Positions 47,948-56,690 of a stretch of DNA of 64,000 bases are shown one piece after another. Source of the stretch: Fictibacillus nanhaiensis (GTDB lineage Bacteria; Bacillota; Bacilli; Bacillales; Fictibacillaceae). Within the stretch, counting starts at the first letter, position 1. Each line of letters starts with the position of its first letter. Both the position numbers and the translations under genes were made by a program. The notes beneath the pieces were generated by a model, which was given only the letters and a program-made list of their open reading frames with translations, was not told the origin of the DNA and did not search any database. The stretch lies in assembly GCA_016401345.1 (NCBI GenBank), contig JAEACG010000002.1, positions 804,225 to 868,224 on the forward strand, given 5' to 3'.

Positions 47948-50596
47948 ATGGCATTTTTAAGGTGTAACTGTGGTTCTATGTTAAAAGGGATTCAAAAAAG
48001 TCAACATGTAACACCTGGTGGAGAATACAGAATTGTTGAATATAGAGTAGGGGCAGCAATGGAGTTTAATGAATGGGAAAAAATAGATGACTCAATGGTT
48101 TGGCTTAAGTCTCTAGAAGACGCAGTTTATTGTGAATCCTGTAATGCTCCTATTGAGTTGGATGTGAAAGAAGCAGAAGTACTTATTGATAAGAGAATCC
48201 CGGGTGTAACTTCACAAGACTTCAATTCTTCAATAATTACAGAAAAATTGAAAAGACTCAGTGATAATGAACGTTCTGAGATATTTGTTCACACTATTCC
48301 TGCGCGTTCTCCAAAGTTTGGAGAAATAATTGGAGAGTTACCCTTAGAATTATATAATTCGCTGCAACGTATGAATATCAAGGCGTTATATACTCATCAA
48401 GCAGATACATACAATGCTGTTAGAAAGCAAGACAATGTAGTCTTAGTTACTCAAACAGCTTCAGGAAAAACCATGTCTTATAATTTACCAGTTCTTCATG
48501 GATTACTTGAAAACCCTAATGCTACAGCACTTTATCTCTTTCCGACAAAAGCTTTAGCTGATGATCAAGTAGAACAGCTATATAAGTGGACTGAACATGT
48601 AAAATCTGAAGAATACACTGAGTATGATGAATGGTTTGAGAGGTCTATTAAGTTAGGAACATCTAATATTCATTATGGAAGGTACGATGGAGACACTCAG
48701 CTCGCTTCGAGGAAAAGACTATTAGAGAATGGGCGAATTCTGTTTACAAATCCAGATATGATTCATCATTCATTATTAAAGCAGTTCGCAGATCAAGGAA
48801 GACAATACCGTAATATTCATGACTTTTTCAAAAATTTAAGATATATAGTCATTGATGAAATGCACTTATATCGTGGTGCCTTTGGTACTCATGTTTCAAT
48901 GGTTTTGAGAAGGTTGAGGAAAGTATGCGAAGAACTAGGGAATGATAACATACAATTCATTCTATGTTCAGCTACAATTGATCGACCAGATTTAGTTGCA
49001 GAGGATTTAACTGGATTAAAAGGGTTTAAAGTCATTGATAACGATGGCTCGAAACAAAATGAAAGAAATATTGTATTTTGGAATCCAGGAGAGAATCTAG
49101 GTACTGGTTCGAGGAAAGCACCAATAACGGACGCGTTAGCAATTACTGAGGATGTCTTAGTTCAAGATAAAAGAGTTATAAGATCAATAGTATTCCAAGG
49201 TTCTAGATTACAGGGTAAGGTTACGGCAAAGTACATGAAAGATATCTTGCGTAAAGTTTTACGTTTGCCTAAAGAAAGATTAAATGGGTTAACACTGACT
49301 GCATTTTATAATGGAATGCTGAGTGTAGAAGAAAGAAAAGCAGTAATAGAATCTATTAAGAAAAGTAATGTTCATATTGTTCTTTCAACGAACGCTCTTG
49401 AAGTTGGAATCGATATCGGCGAATTAAGCTTTGCATTACTGATAGGGTATCCAGGTAGTAAAGCGGCATTTTCACAGCAAATCGGTCGTGTTGGAAGAAG
49501 TGGTGAAGGTGTAGCAGTTATGATATTTGAAGATGAGCCACTACAACAATATTACATGAACAACCCAAAACTCTTTTTAGAAAAGCCACCTGAGGTTGTG
49601 AGGATTGATCCTCAAAATAAACAATTATTAAAACTGCATCTTGCATATTTACAAAAAGAATTATCTCGAAGATTGAATAAAGAAGACATTGAATGGTTTA
49701 TTGGAGAAAGAGGTAATGCTGAAGACATGTTATCAGAATTAGATGATGTCGATTTTGAAAATCGTTGTAGTTTGCGATCAGTTTCTTCCGTTTTTTATAC
49801 AGTATTATCAAATCGAAATCATAATGTAGTATTAGAGGGAATTGATGAATGGACAGCTTTTAGAGACTTCCATAATGGAGCTATTTATTGGACTGCAAAT
49901 GAAAAAGCCTACAAGGTAGATTCAGTAAATCGTAAAAAACATGAAATCATTGTAGCTCCGATTTCAGGTGAGTTGGAATATTACACTCAATCTATTTATA
50001 AAGATACAATTAATGTTTCCGAGCAAAAACAACAAATAATTTTTAGTGAGGGATTATTTCTATCAACTGGTACTATAGATATCCGTAGGAATGTATTTGG
50101 GTATAATAAAATTTATTTTTCATCACGCCAACAGGAGAAAGAAACACTAGAAATGCCACTAACTTCTGCTTTTGAATCAGAAGGTGTATGGATTACTTAT
50201 TCAGAAGAAATGATTGAAAAGCTTAAAAGTAAATATCCAGATAAAGTAGAAGGTTCAATTCGTGCGGCAGAGCATGTTATGGTCTCAATTATTCCAGATA
50301 CTATCATTTGTGACGGTAAAGATATTGCTAGCTTTTCTAGTTTATCAATGAGTGGTTTTGACTATAAACCAGTCATTGGCTTTTACGGTAATCAATCTGG
50401 AGGTATGGGTACCTCTTTAGCTATAGCTGATCACTTTAATAGAATTATTGATAGTGCTTTAAATCTACTGAATAACTGTTCTTGTAAAGAAGGTTGTCCT
50501 TCGTGTGTTCAGTATCCTGGAAAAGACAATGATAATTTATTTAAAACTGGTGCAAAGGAACTGTTATTGTCACTTAAAGCAGAATTAGTACTTTAG
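47948..50596 (+). CDS. DEAH helicase with C-terminal DUF1998 domain (MrfA/YprA-like), first of a tandem pair
   Basis: An 882-aa superfamily 2 helicase. C6, C8, C62 and C65 form an N-terminal four-Cys element. Helicase motifs: I, TQTASGKTMSYNL (about residue 170); II, VIDEMHLYRGAFG (about 303); III, LCSATI; VI, QQIGRVGRSGEG (about 512). The C-terminal DUF1998 (MZB) region has the metal site CSCKEGCPSC at about 844-853. B. subtilis MrfA/YprA, a repair helicase, has the same core but is shorter. The ATG follows AAAGGGAGG. A paralogue follows after 13 bases. Confidence 0.9.
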   Translation: MAFLRCNCGSMLKGIQKSQHVTPGGEYRIVEYRVGAAMEFNEWEKIDDSMVWLKSLEDAVYCESCNAPIELDVKEAEVLIDKRIPGVTSQDFNSSIITEKLKRLSDNERSEIFVHTIPARSPKFGEIIGELPLELYNSLQRMNIKALYTHQADTYNAVRKQDNVVLVTQTASGKTMSYNLPVLHGLLENPNATALYLFPTKALADDQVEQLYKWTEHVKSEEYTEYDEWFERSIKLGTSNIHYGRYDGDTQLASRKRLLENGRILFTNPDMIHHSLLKQFADQGRQYRNIHDFFKNLRYIVIDEMHLYRGAFGTHVSMVLRRLRKVCEELGNDNIQFILCSATIDRPDLVAEDLTGLKGFKVIDNDGSKQNERNIVFWNPGENLGTGSRKAPITDALAITEDVLVQDKRVIRSIVFQGSRLQGKVTAKYMKDILRKVLRLPKERLNGLTLTAFYNGMLSVEERKAVIESIKKSNVHIVLSTNALEVGIDIGELSFALLIGYPGSKAAFSQQIGRVGRSGEGVAVMIFEDEPLQQYYMNNPKLFLEKPPEVVRIDPQNKQLLKLHLAYLQKELSRRLNKEDIEWFIGERGNAEDMLSELDDVDFENRCSLRSVSSVFYTVLSNRNHNVVLEGIDEWTAFRDFHNGAIYWTANEKAYKVDSVNRKKHEIIVAPISGELEYYTQSIYKDTINVSEQKQQIIFSEGLFLSTGTIDIRRNVFGYNKIYFSSRQQEKETLEMPLTSAFESEGVWITYSEEMIEKLKSKYPDKVEGSIRAAEHVMVSIIPDTIICDGKDIASFSSLSMSGFDYKPVIGFYGNQSGGMGTSLAIADHFNRIIDSALNLLNNCSCKEGCPSCVQYPGKDNDNLFKTGAKELLLSLKAELVL

Positions 50597-50609
50597 AGGA
50601 GGGAACAAT

Positions 50610-53279
50610 TTGCCGTTAATATGTCCATCATGCCAGACATCTGATAAATCTACCACATATTTTTATCAAATTAGTAGACAGTTCAAAGCCACTTCATTCA
50701 GACGAAAAGTTGTACAGGCTACAAATGGTATCCATAAAAAAGAATGGATTAATAAATATGAAAGTCAAGCAGATGGGTTGTATTGTTCCGAATGTACAAA
50801 TCATGTTATTTATGATTTGTTAAGTAAAGATGAGTTGGAATTATTTAAAGATAATAGAATTGAAACGTGGAATCCATCCGAATTTCCAATAGAAGATGTA
50901 GTTCGAAATTTAATAAAATTAGGGGGGAATAATGGATCGGGTGTAGAGCGTTACAGCTTGCATGAAAGAGCAGCTCTTTATGGAGAGTTGAAAAAACCTT
51001 TGCCTGATATTATTTACTCTCAATTAAGATCAATGGGGATTAAAGAACTTTACTCTCATCAAGCTGATGCAATCAATGAAATTCGTGATGGAAAAAATGT
51101 AGTTATTGAAACAGGCACAGCTTCAGGTAAATCTTTGATCTATACATTGCCTGCATTAGAAATGTTATTAGAGGAAGAGTACTCTACAGTACTATATCTA
51201 TCTCCTTTAAAAGCATTGACTCATGATCAATTAAAGGGTTTAGATCAATGGAACGACGAAGTTACAAACGATAGACCTTTACACGGATTTAAAAAAATAA
51301 GAATTGGTGGCAAGGAGATTTGCGCTGGTGTTCTTGAGGGAGGGGAAGGTGATTCGGCTAAAGAATTAACTTATGAAAATGCGAGATACTGGATGACGAA
51401 CGTTCATTACCTACACCTGCTTTTACAGGGACCTTACCATTATCCTAAAAAAGGAAAACAGTGTTATCAATTTTTTAAGAATTTAAAGTACGTTGTAATT
51501 GATGAACTTCATGCTTACAATGGCGTGTTAGGATCTAAAGTATCAATGGTAATTAGAAGGTTACGGATGCTGTGTAAAAAGTTTGGTAATACAAACATAC
51601 AGTTTATAACATGCTCCGCTTCAATTGGAAATCCTAAAGAATTATCAGAAGAAATTACTGGGTTAAAAGGTATCAAGGGTTTCTCATTAATAAATCATGA
51701 TGGAAGTCCTACAAGTAAAAGAGAGATTCTTTTGTGGAATCCTGGTTTGTTAGAAGTCCAAACCCAAGATCGCACAAGACGTGCACCTATATCTGAAGCT
51801 ATTGAAATACTAAAAAATATTGTAGATGAGTTTAACATTTTGCCTAAAACTTTAATGTTTTATGGAAACAGAAGAGCTACATCTACTGCTAGTTTTGATT
51901 TGAACCGAGCCATTAGGTCACGATATTACGAAAAGGGATTAGGTGAAAATCTCCCAAGTGAATTATTCACTCCCTTTCACGCACAATTGACAGCAATGAA
52001 AAAACATCAGCTAATGAAACGTTTAAAGCAAGAAGAACTAGTTGGGCTTGTAAGTACATCTGCATTAGAGATGGGTATTGATATTGGAGAATTAAGCTTA
52101 TGTATCATGGTAGGCTACGGAGGTAGTAAGGCTAGTTTCTTGCAACAAGCAGGAAGGGTAGGGAGAAAGGGTCCAGGTCTTGTTATACAAATTTTCCAAG
52201 AAGATCCGTTGGAGCAATATTATGCAGCAAATCCAAGAGAGTTTATTGAGAGACAAGCTGAGCATGTCACAATTGATGTTGAAAACCCAAATATTGTCTC
52301 TGAACATCTCAAATATGCCGCATATGAGCAAAACGGATCAATGAGTTTGCCACAGACCTTTTTTAGAGTTGCTGGAGTTAGAAGAATGGAAGAATTTAAC
52401 GAAATATGGAAAGTGGAAGAACCTAAATGGAAACTACAATCAAAAGAGAAACTAAAATATAACTACTTACTCAACAGTGGAAAGGTATATAAAGTAGTAT
52501 TAAAAACAGGGCATACTAGCGAAACCATTTTAAATGGTGTAGATGAACGTTCTCTCTTAAGAGATTATCATTATGGAGCTGTATTTTTATATGAAGACAA
52601 GACATATAGAGTTCATCGGATAAATTCTAAAACTTGCGAAATTCAAGTTGTTCAGCAGCGTTTTGATTACACTACACGCAGTCAAGTAGCAGATACAATC
52701 AATATGATTGAAGAGTTTAAAAAAGATGATATTAGTCAAAATGTAGAATTAGGATTGGGTAAATTTGAAATCACCAGACGGTTATGGGGCTTTAAAAAAA
52801 ATGCTTTATATGGTGGTCAAATAAATGAGAATCTACATGAATCCAATATGTACCCTGTAAAATATACAACTAAAGGATTATGGATAAAGCTGTCAAATCA
52901 AATGAGTTATTTAACTGAGGGGAGCATTCATGTACTAGAACATGCAATAGCATCTGCTATTCCTACAATTGTTAAATGTTCGACTTCTGACTTTGGACTT
53001 TTATCATCTGTTAACATGAAAGAATTTTCTTTTTCGTCTACGATTGTAATATATGAAACAGGAGGAGGTGGTTCGGGAATCGTCGATGCCGTACAGAGGA
53101 GATTTTTTGAAATCATGGAAATAGCTTTAGAAATATTAAAAGTATGTCCATGCAATAATGGATGTCCCAACTGTACTCACATTTCTACTTGTGAACGAGG
53201 AAATGAACCACTCGATAAAGAGGTTGGAATGGCATTATTAAGAACCTGTATTAACAATACAAAAATAAACTCTAATTAG
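50610..53279 (+). CDS. DEAH-type helicase with DUF1998 domain, second of the tandem pair
   Basis: An 889-aa protein parallel to the preceding gene throughout. The N-terminal cysteines are C5, C8, C59 and C62. Motifs: I, ETGTASGKSLIYTL; II, VIDELHAYNGVLG; III, TCSASI (Ser for Thr in SAT); VI, QQAGRVGRKGPG. The C-terminal metal site is CPCNNGCPNC at about 847-856, followed by one more Cys (HISTCERG). It starts with TTG behind GAGGAGGG. The divergence between the two copies suggests different tasks in one complex rather than a fresh duplication. It ends in its own terminator. Confidence 0.9.
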   Translation: MPLICPSCQTSDKSTTYFYQISRQFKATSFRRKVVQATNGIHKKEWINKYESQADGLYCSECTNHVIYDLLSKDELELFKDNRIETWNPSEFPIEDVVRNLIKLGGNNGSGVERYSLHERAALYGELKKPLPDIIYSQLRSMGIKELYSHQADAINEIRDGKNVVIETGTASGKSLIYTLPALEMLLEEEYSTVLYLSPLKALTHDQLKGLDQWNDEVTNDRPLHGFKKIRIGGKEICAGVLEGGEGDSAKELTYENARYWMTNVHYLHLLLQGPYHYPKKGKQCYQFFKNLKYVVIDELHAYNGVLGSKVSMVIRRLRMLCKKFGNTNIQFITCSASIGNPKELSEEITGLKGIKGFSLINHDGSPTSKREILLWNPGLLEVQTQDRTRRAPISEAIEILKNIVDEFNILPKTLMFYGNRRATSTASFDLNRAIRSRYYEKGLGENLPSELFTPFHAQLTAMKKHQLMKRLKQEELVGLVSTSALEMGIDIGELSLCIMVGYGGSKASFLQQAGRVGRKGPGLVIQIFQEDPLEQYYAANPREFIERQAEHVTIDVENPNIVSEHLKYAAYEQNGSMSLPQTFFRVAGVRRMEEFNEIWKVEEPKWKLQSKEKLKYNYLLNSGKVYKVVLKTGHTSETILNGVDERSLLRDYHYGAVFLYEDKTYRVHRINSKTCEIQVVQQRFDYTTRSQVADTINMIEEFKKDDISQNVELGLGKFEITRRLWGFKKNALYGGQINENLHESNMYPVKYTTKGLWIKLSNQMSYLTEGSIHVLEHAIASAIPTIVKCSTSDFGLLSSVNMKEFSFSSTIVIYETGGGGSGIVDAVQRRFFEIMEIALEILKVCPCNNGCPNCTHISTCERGNEPLDKEVGMALLRTCINNTKINSN

Positions 53280-53621
53280 ATAACACCTTTTAAACTTTTG
53301 AAAAGCAGGCTATTAGCCTGCTTTAATTCATGTAGAGTAATTAATTAAGCTTTTTTTTTGATTTTAATAAAATTTCAATAGCTCGTATTTCTGAGATTGA
53401 AAAGCAAAAATAAATAGAATAGCTTTTATGTCGATAATACTTAAAGTGATATTTAATAAAATTATCTTCGAATTTAAGCGTTCAACTATGTATAAATAAT
53501 TTGTCTTTTTTTGTAAAAAAAATAGAGTTATAATATATAAAGATTTTATTATATAAAAACATAAATGATAGGTTTAGCCTTTTAGATTATATCTAAGGGT
53601 TCAATTGAGAGGAACTATATA
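53280..53621. other. AT-rich control region between the two island operons
   Basis: The stem AAAGCAGGCT / AGCCTGCTTT (53301-53323) is a terminator for the helicase pair. The rest is very AT-rich. A TATAAT at 53529-53534 could serve a promoter for the following operon, but no good -35 is seen. No gene is visible here. Confidence 0.55.
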
Positions 53622-56600
53622 ATGTTTATACCAACTACATTAACAAAAGCGCCTGGATTAAAAGCGGAGCTTTGTGTATGGGATGCAGTTACACGAGCTT
53701 TTAGTGAGCGAACGACAGTGGCCATTCACCATTTTCCAATGTTTCTTTCAAATGGCGCAGGACGTAGAGAAATCGATATATTAATTGTCAATTCTTTGTT
53801 AGGAGTATGTGTTATTGAGGTTAAAGGAATTACGATTGATAAGATTTGTGCAATTCAAGGACATCAATGGTCTTATTCAAATTTTTATGAGCTTGAAGGT
53901 AGTCCGTTTGAACAGGCAGAAAATCAGCTTAATATGCTTTGTAACCATTTAGAAACCAATCCACTTCTTTACAGACGATTAACCAAACGAATATTTATTG
54001 CCCTTCCTAATATTTCAGAGAAACAGTGGGAGGAACGAGGCTTTCATCAACAAATAAATGTACCTTTACCAATCTTCAAAGAAGATTTAGCGTCCCCACA
54101 ATGTTTATTACAGAAGTTGAAATCTTTTACATTAACAGAGGCTCAAGGTGGTGAACTTTCAGAGTTAGAACTTACGAATATTTCCCGAGCACTCGGTATT
54201 CGAATGACTGAGACCAATAAGGTTGTGTTGCAATCAAATATACCATTCTCACACCTTTATCTTGTTCAGACGGTTGACGACTTTAGGTTTTTTAAGAATA
54301 GTATTTCTACCGCGTTATGCAATGGAACAAAGATTTATCTTTTAACCTATGTTGATTTAGAGCTGTCTTGTATTGAAGATTATGAAAAACATATTAAAGC
54401 TTTTCAGTTAAATATTTATAAGGCAAAGAGCTCTATAAGGACACCTATAGCTTCAAATTTCTATATTGATGGTATAGACATTCCAGTCCCGCTTCTTACA
54501 CAAATTGAAGAGCACTTTCCTAGTTTTAATAGTGGGCAATTTCGAGCAATCCATCAACCGATTGATTCACATCAAATTATTACAGCAGGTGCTGGAACAG
54601 GAAAAACGCACGTAATGATTGATCGTATATTGTTTTTGTTGATAAACGGTCGTATTCCTTTAAAACTGGTTACAATGATAACCTTTACAAACGCTTCTAC
54701 AAACGAAATGAAAAAACGCCTAGAAGAGAAATTTATCACGCTGTTTAACTTAACGTTGCAATCGCAGTTCTTAGTATTTGCGGAAGAAGTAAAGGACATG
54801 CAAATAAGTACGATACATTCATTTGCCCGATCTATATTAAAGCAGCTAGCTCACGAAATCGGATATGGACAAAACGTAAAGTTACGAAGCTTTAAATTTT
54901 CAAAGAAGTCTATTATTCATGAATTATTGGATGAATTTTTTTTAACTCGTGATCTTAATAAGTTTTTAATGACAAAGATTAAAGATTATGAATTTATTGA
55001 TCTCGTATATGATATGTGGGAAGAGATGGAAAAAAAGGGATTAACCTTAGAAGAGATGCAAAGAATTGACTGGGGAGTTGTCTCTGGAACTGAAGCAACT
55101 GTCATACACGAAACGTTACAATATATTTTTAGCCACTGTGAGACAAGATTAGAAGATTTGAAACGTGAAGAAAATACTATTACGATGGGTGATTTAATTC
55201 GTAAGCTTAAGCTATTTACTAATAGTGAGGATAAAATGAAACAGTTGTCTAAGGATCATTATATTTTTGTGGACGAATTTCAAGATAGTGATACTATGCA
55301 AATTGAACTATTAGCTAGTTTGCAAATGTTTTTAAATTATCGTTTGTTTGTTGTTGGAGATATTAAACAAGCTATTTATCGTTTCCGCGGGGCTGATTAT
55401 AAGTCATTTCAAGAATTACAAGAAGCGACAAAAAGGTTTAAGTATATTGAGACTGAATTACAACTCAACTATCGCAGTTCGTCTTCACTTTTAGAAAAGA
55501 TGCATCCATTATTTGAACGTTGGAATAGTCAGGGTTGGCTAAATTATAACAAAACAGATCGTTTATTAAGCAATGAAAAGTCACAGTTCCCAAATAGTGA
55601 TTGGCATGTTTCGTTAAGATTTGAGGAGGATTTTGAAAAAGCCTTAGATACATTACCAAATAAGAAGGAAAAGGTTGCTTTTATAGTCCGAACAAATCGT
55701 CATGCAAAGCGAATTAAAGAATATTGTTTATCTAAAAACATTCCCACATCTGAAAACTTAGATGGTACATTTTTTATAAGTGATTCTGTTCTTCATTTTA
55801 AGGGTTTAATCGATGGTTTATTATACTCTCATGAGCCAAAATTTTTATTGAATGCGCTTCAAACCCCGTATTTTGGTTATGAAATTCCATTCCATTTGCT
55901 TGTACCTTTTGGTGGCCATAAGGAACGAATATTGTCCTTTATAAATAACCGTATAAATAATGATTTTAATCAATATGTACTGTTATTACGTACTTTAGCA
56001 CCGATGACGGTTATTCAAAAAATTATTTTTGAGATGCAGTTATTTGCCCGTTTACCTAAATTTGTAGAACAGCAACTTAAAAATCAAAATGAAAAAGTAT
56101 TACCTAGTAAAGAAGAAATTCAAATTGCAGTGTTACGATATGAAAAAAATTTACAACATTTAATGATTTTAATTGAAAAAACCTTCTCTTCACAACATGT
56201 TACGCTTCAAACATTACGTGATTGGCTTCAGCTTCAAATCAGTACTAATCGAAGTGAGAATGAGCCATTGTTGGAGCACCACAAGGCTCAGGTAGAAATT
56301 ACAACGGTTCATCGCTCAAAAGGACTTGAATATCATACAGTGTTTTTGCCAATTACCAACAGTCCTTTTAACGCAATTGAACAAAATTATTTTTTAGAAG
56401 AAGGTTCTGAAAATACAAAAGCAGATGCTAAAAGAAAATTTGGTTGGAAAATCAAAGTTAGTGACAAACCTACTTTTCGGGAATTTGAAAATAATCATTT
56501 TAAAATAATAAAAATGCATGAGGATTATGAAAAGTTAAAAGAAGAAACTCGATTGTTATATGTAGCATTAACTAGAGCGGAACAACGTATTTATATCACA

Positions 56601-56690
56601 ATGCCAAAACGAAAAAAAATTCCCAAAGAATCTTGGGCATTTATCTTAGAAAGAGGCGGACTAATTAATGGATTGGGGGAATTTGAATGA
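53622..56690 (+). CDS. NERD nuclease-UvrD/AddA-like helicase fusion
   Basis: A 1022-aa protein. Residues about 10-170 are a NERD-type PD-(D/E)XK nuclease domain with Asp52 (GRREIDILIV) and Glu66-x-Lys68 (VCVIEVKG). From about 300 a superfamily 1 helicase follows: I, AGAGTGKTHVMIDRI; II, IFVDEFQDSDT; III, VVGDIKQAIYRFRGAD; IV, LQLNYRSSSS; V, TVHRSKGLEYHTV; VI, LLYVALTRAEQRIYI. AddA/RecB proteins carry their nuclease at the C-terminus; this one stops after the helicase and has a different nuclease at the front. GAGAGGAA precedes the ATG. It overlaps the next gene by four bases. Confidence 0.88.
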   Translation: MFIPTTLTKAPGLKAELCVWDAVTRAFSERTTVAIHHFPMFLSNGAGRREIDILIVNSLLGVCVIEVKGITIDKICAIQGHQWSYSNFYELEGSPFEQAENQLNMLCNHLETNPLLYRRLTKRIFIALPNISEKQWEERGFHQQINVPLPIFKEDLASPQCLLQKLKSFTLTEAQGGELSELELTNISRALGIRMTETNKVVLQSNIPFSHLYLVQTVDDFRFFKNSISTALCNGTKIYLLTYVDLELSCIEDYEKHIKAFQLNIYKAKSSIRTPIASNFYIDGIDIPVPLLTQIEEHFPSFNSGQFRAIHQPIDSHQIITAGAGTGKTHVMIDRILFLLINGRIPLKLVTMITFTNASTNEMKKRLEEKFITLFNLTLQSQFLVFAEEVKDMQISTIHSFARSILKQLAHEIGYGQNVKLRSFKFSKKSIIHELLDEFFLTRDLNKFLMTKIKDYEFIDLVYDMWEEMEKKGLTLEEMQRIDWGVVSGTEATVIHETLQYIFSHCETRLEDLKREENTITMGDLIRKLKLFTNSEDKMKQLSKDHYIFVDEFQDSDTMQIELLASLQMFLNYRLFVVGDIKQAIYRFRGADYKSFQELQEATKRFKYIETELQLNYRSSSSLLEKMHPLFERWNSQGWLNYNKTDRLLSNEKSQFPNSDWHVSLRFEEDFEKALDTLPNKKEKVAFIVRTNRHAKRIKEYCLSKNIPTSENLDGTFFISDSVLHFKGLIDGLLYSHEPKFLLNALQTPYFGYEIPFHLLVPFGGHKERILSFINNRINNDFNQYVLLLRTLAPMTVIQKIIFEMQLFARLPKFVEQQLKNQNEKVLPSKEEIQIAVLRYEKNLQHLMILIEKTFSSQHVTLQTLRDWLQLQISTNRSENEPLLEHHKAQVEITTVHRSKGLEYHTVFLPITNSPFNAIEQNYFLEEGSENTKADAKRKFGWKIKVSDKPTFREFENNHFKIIKMHEDYEKLKEETRLLYVALTRAEQRIYITMPKRKKIPKESWAFILERGGLINGLGEFE

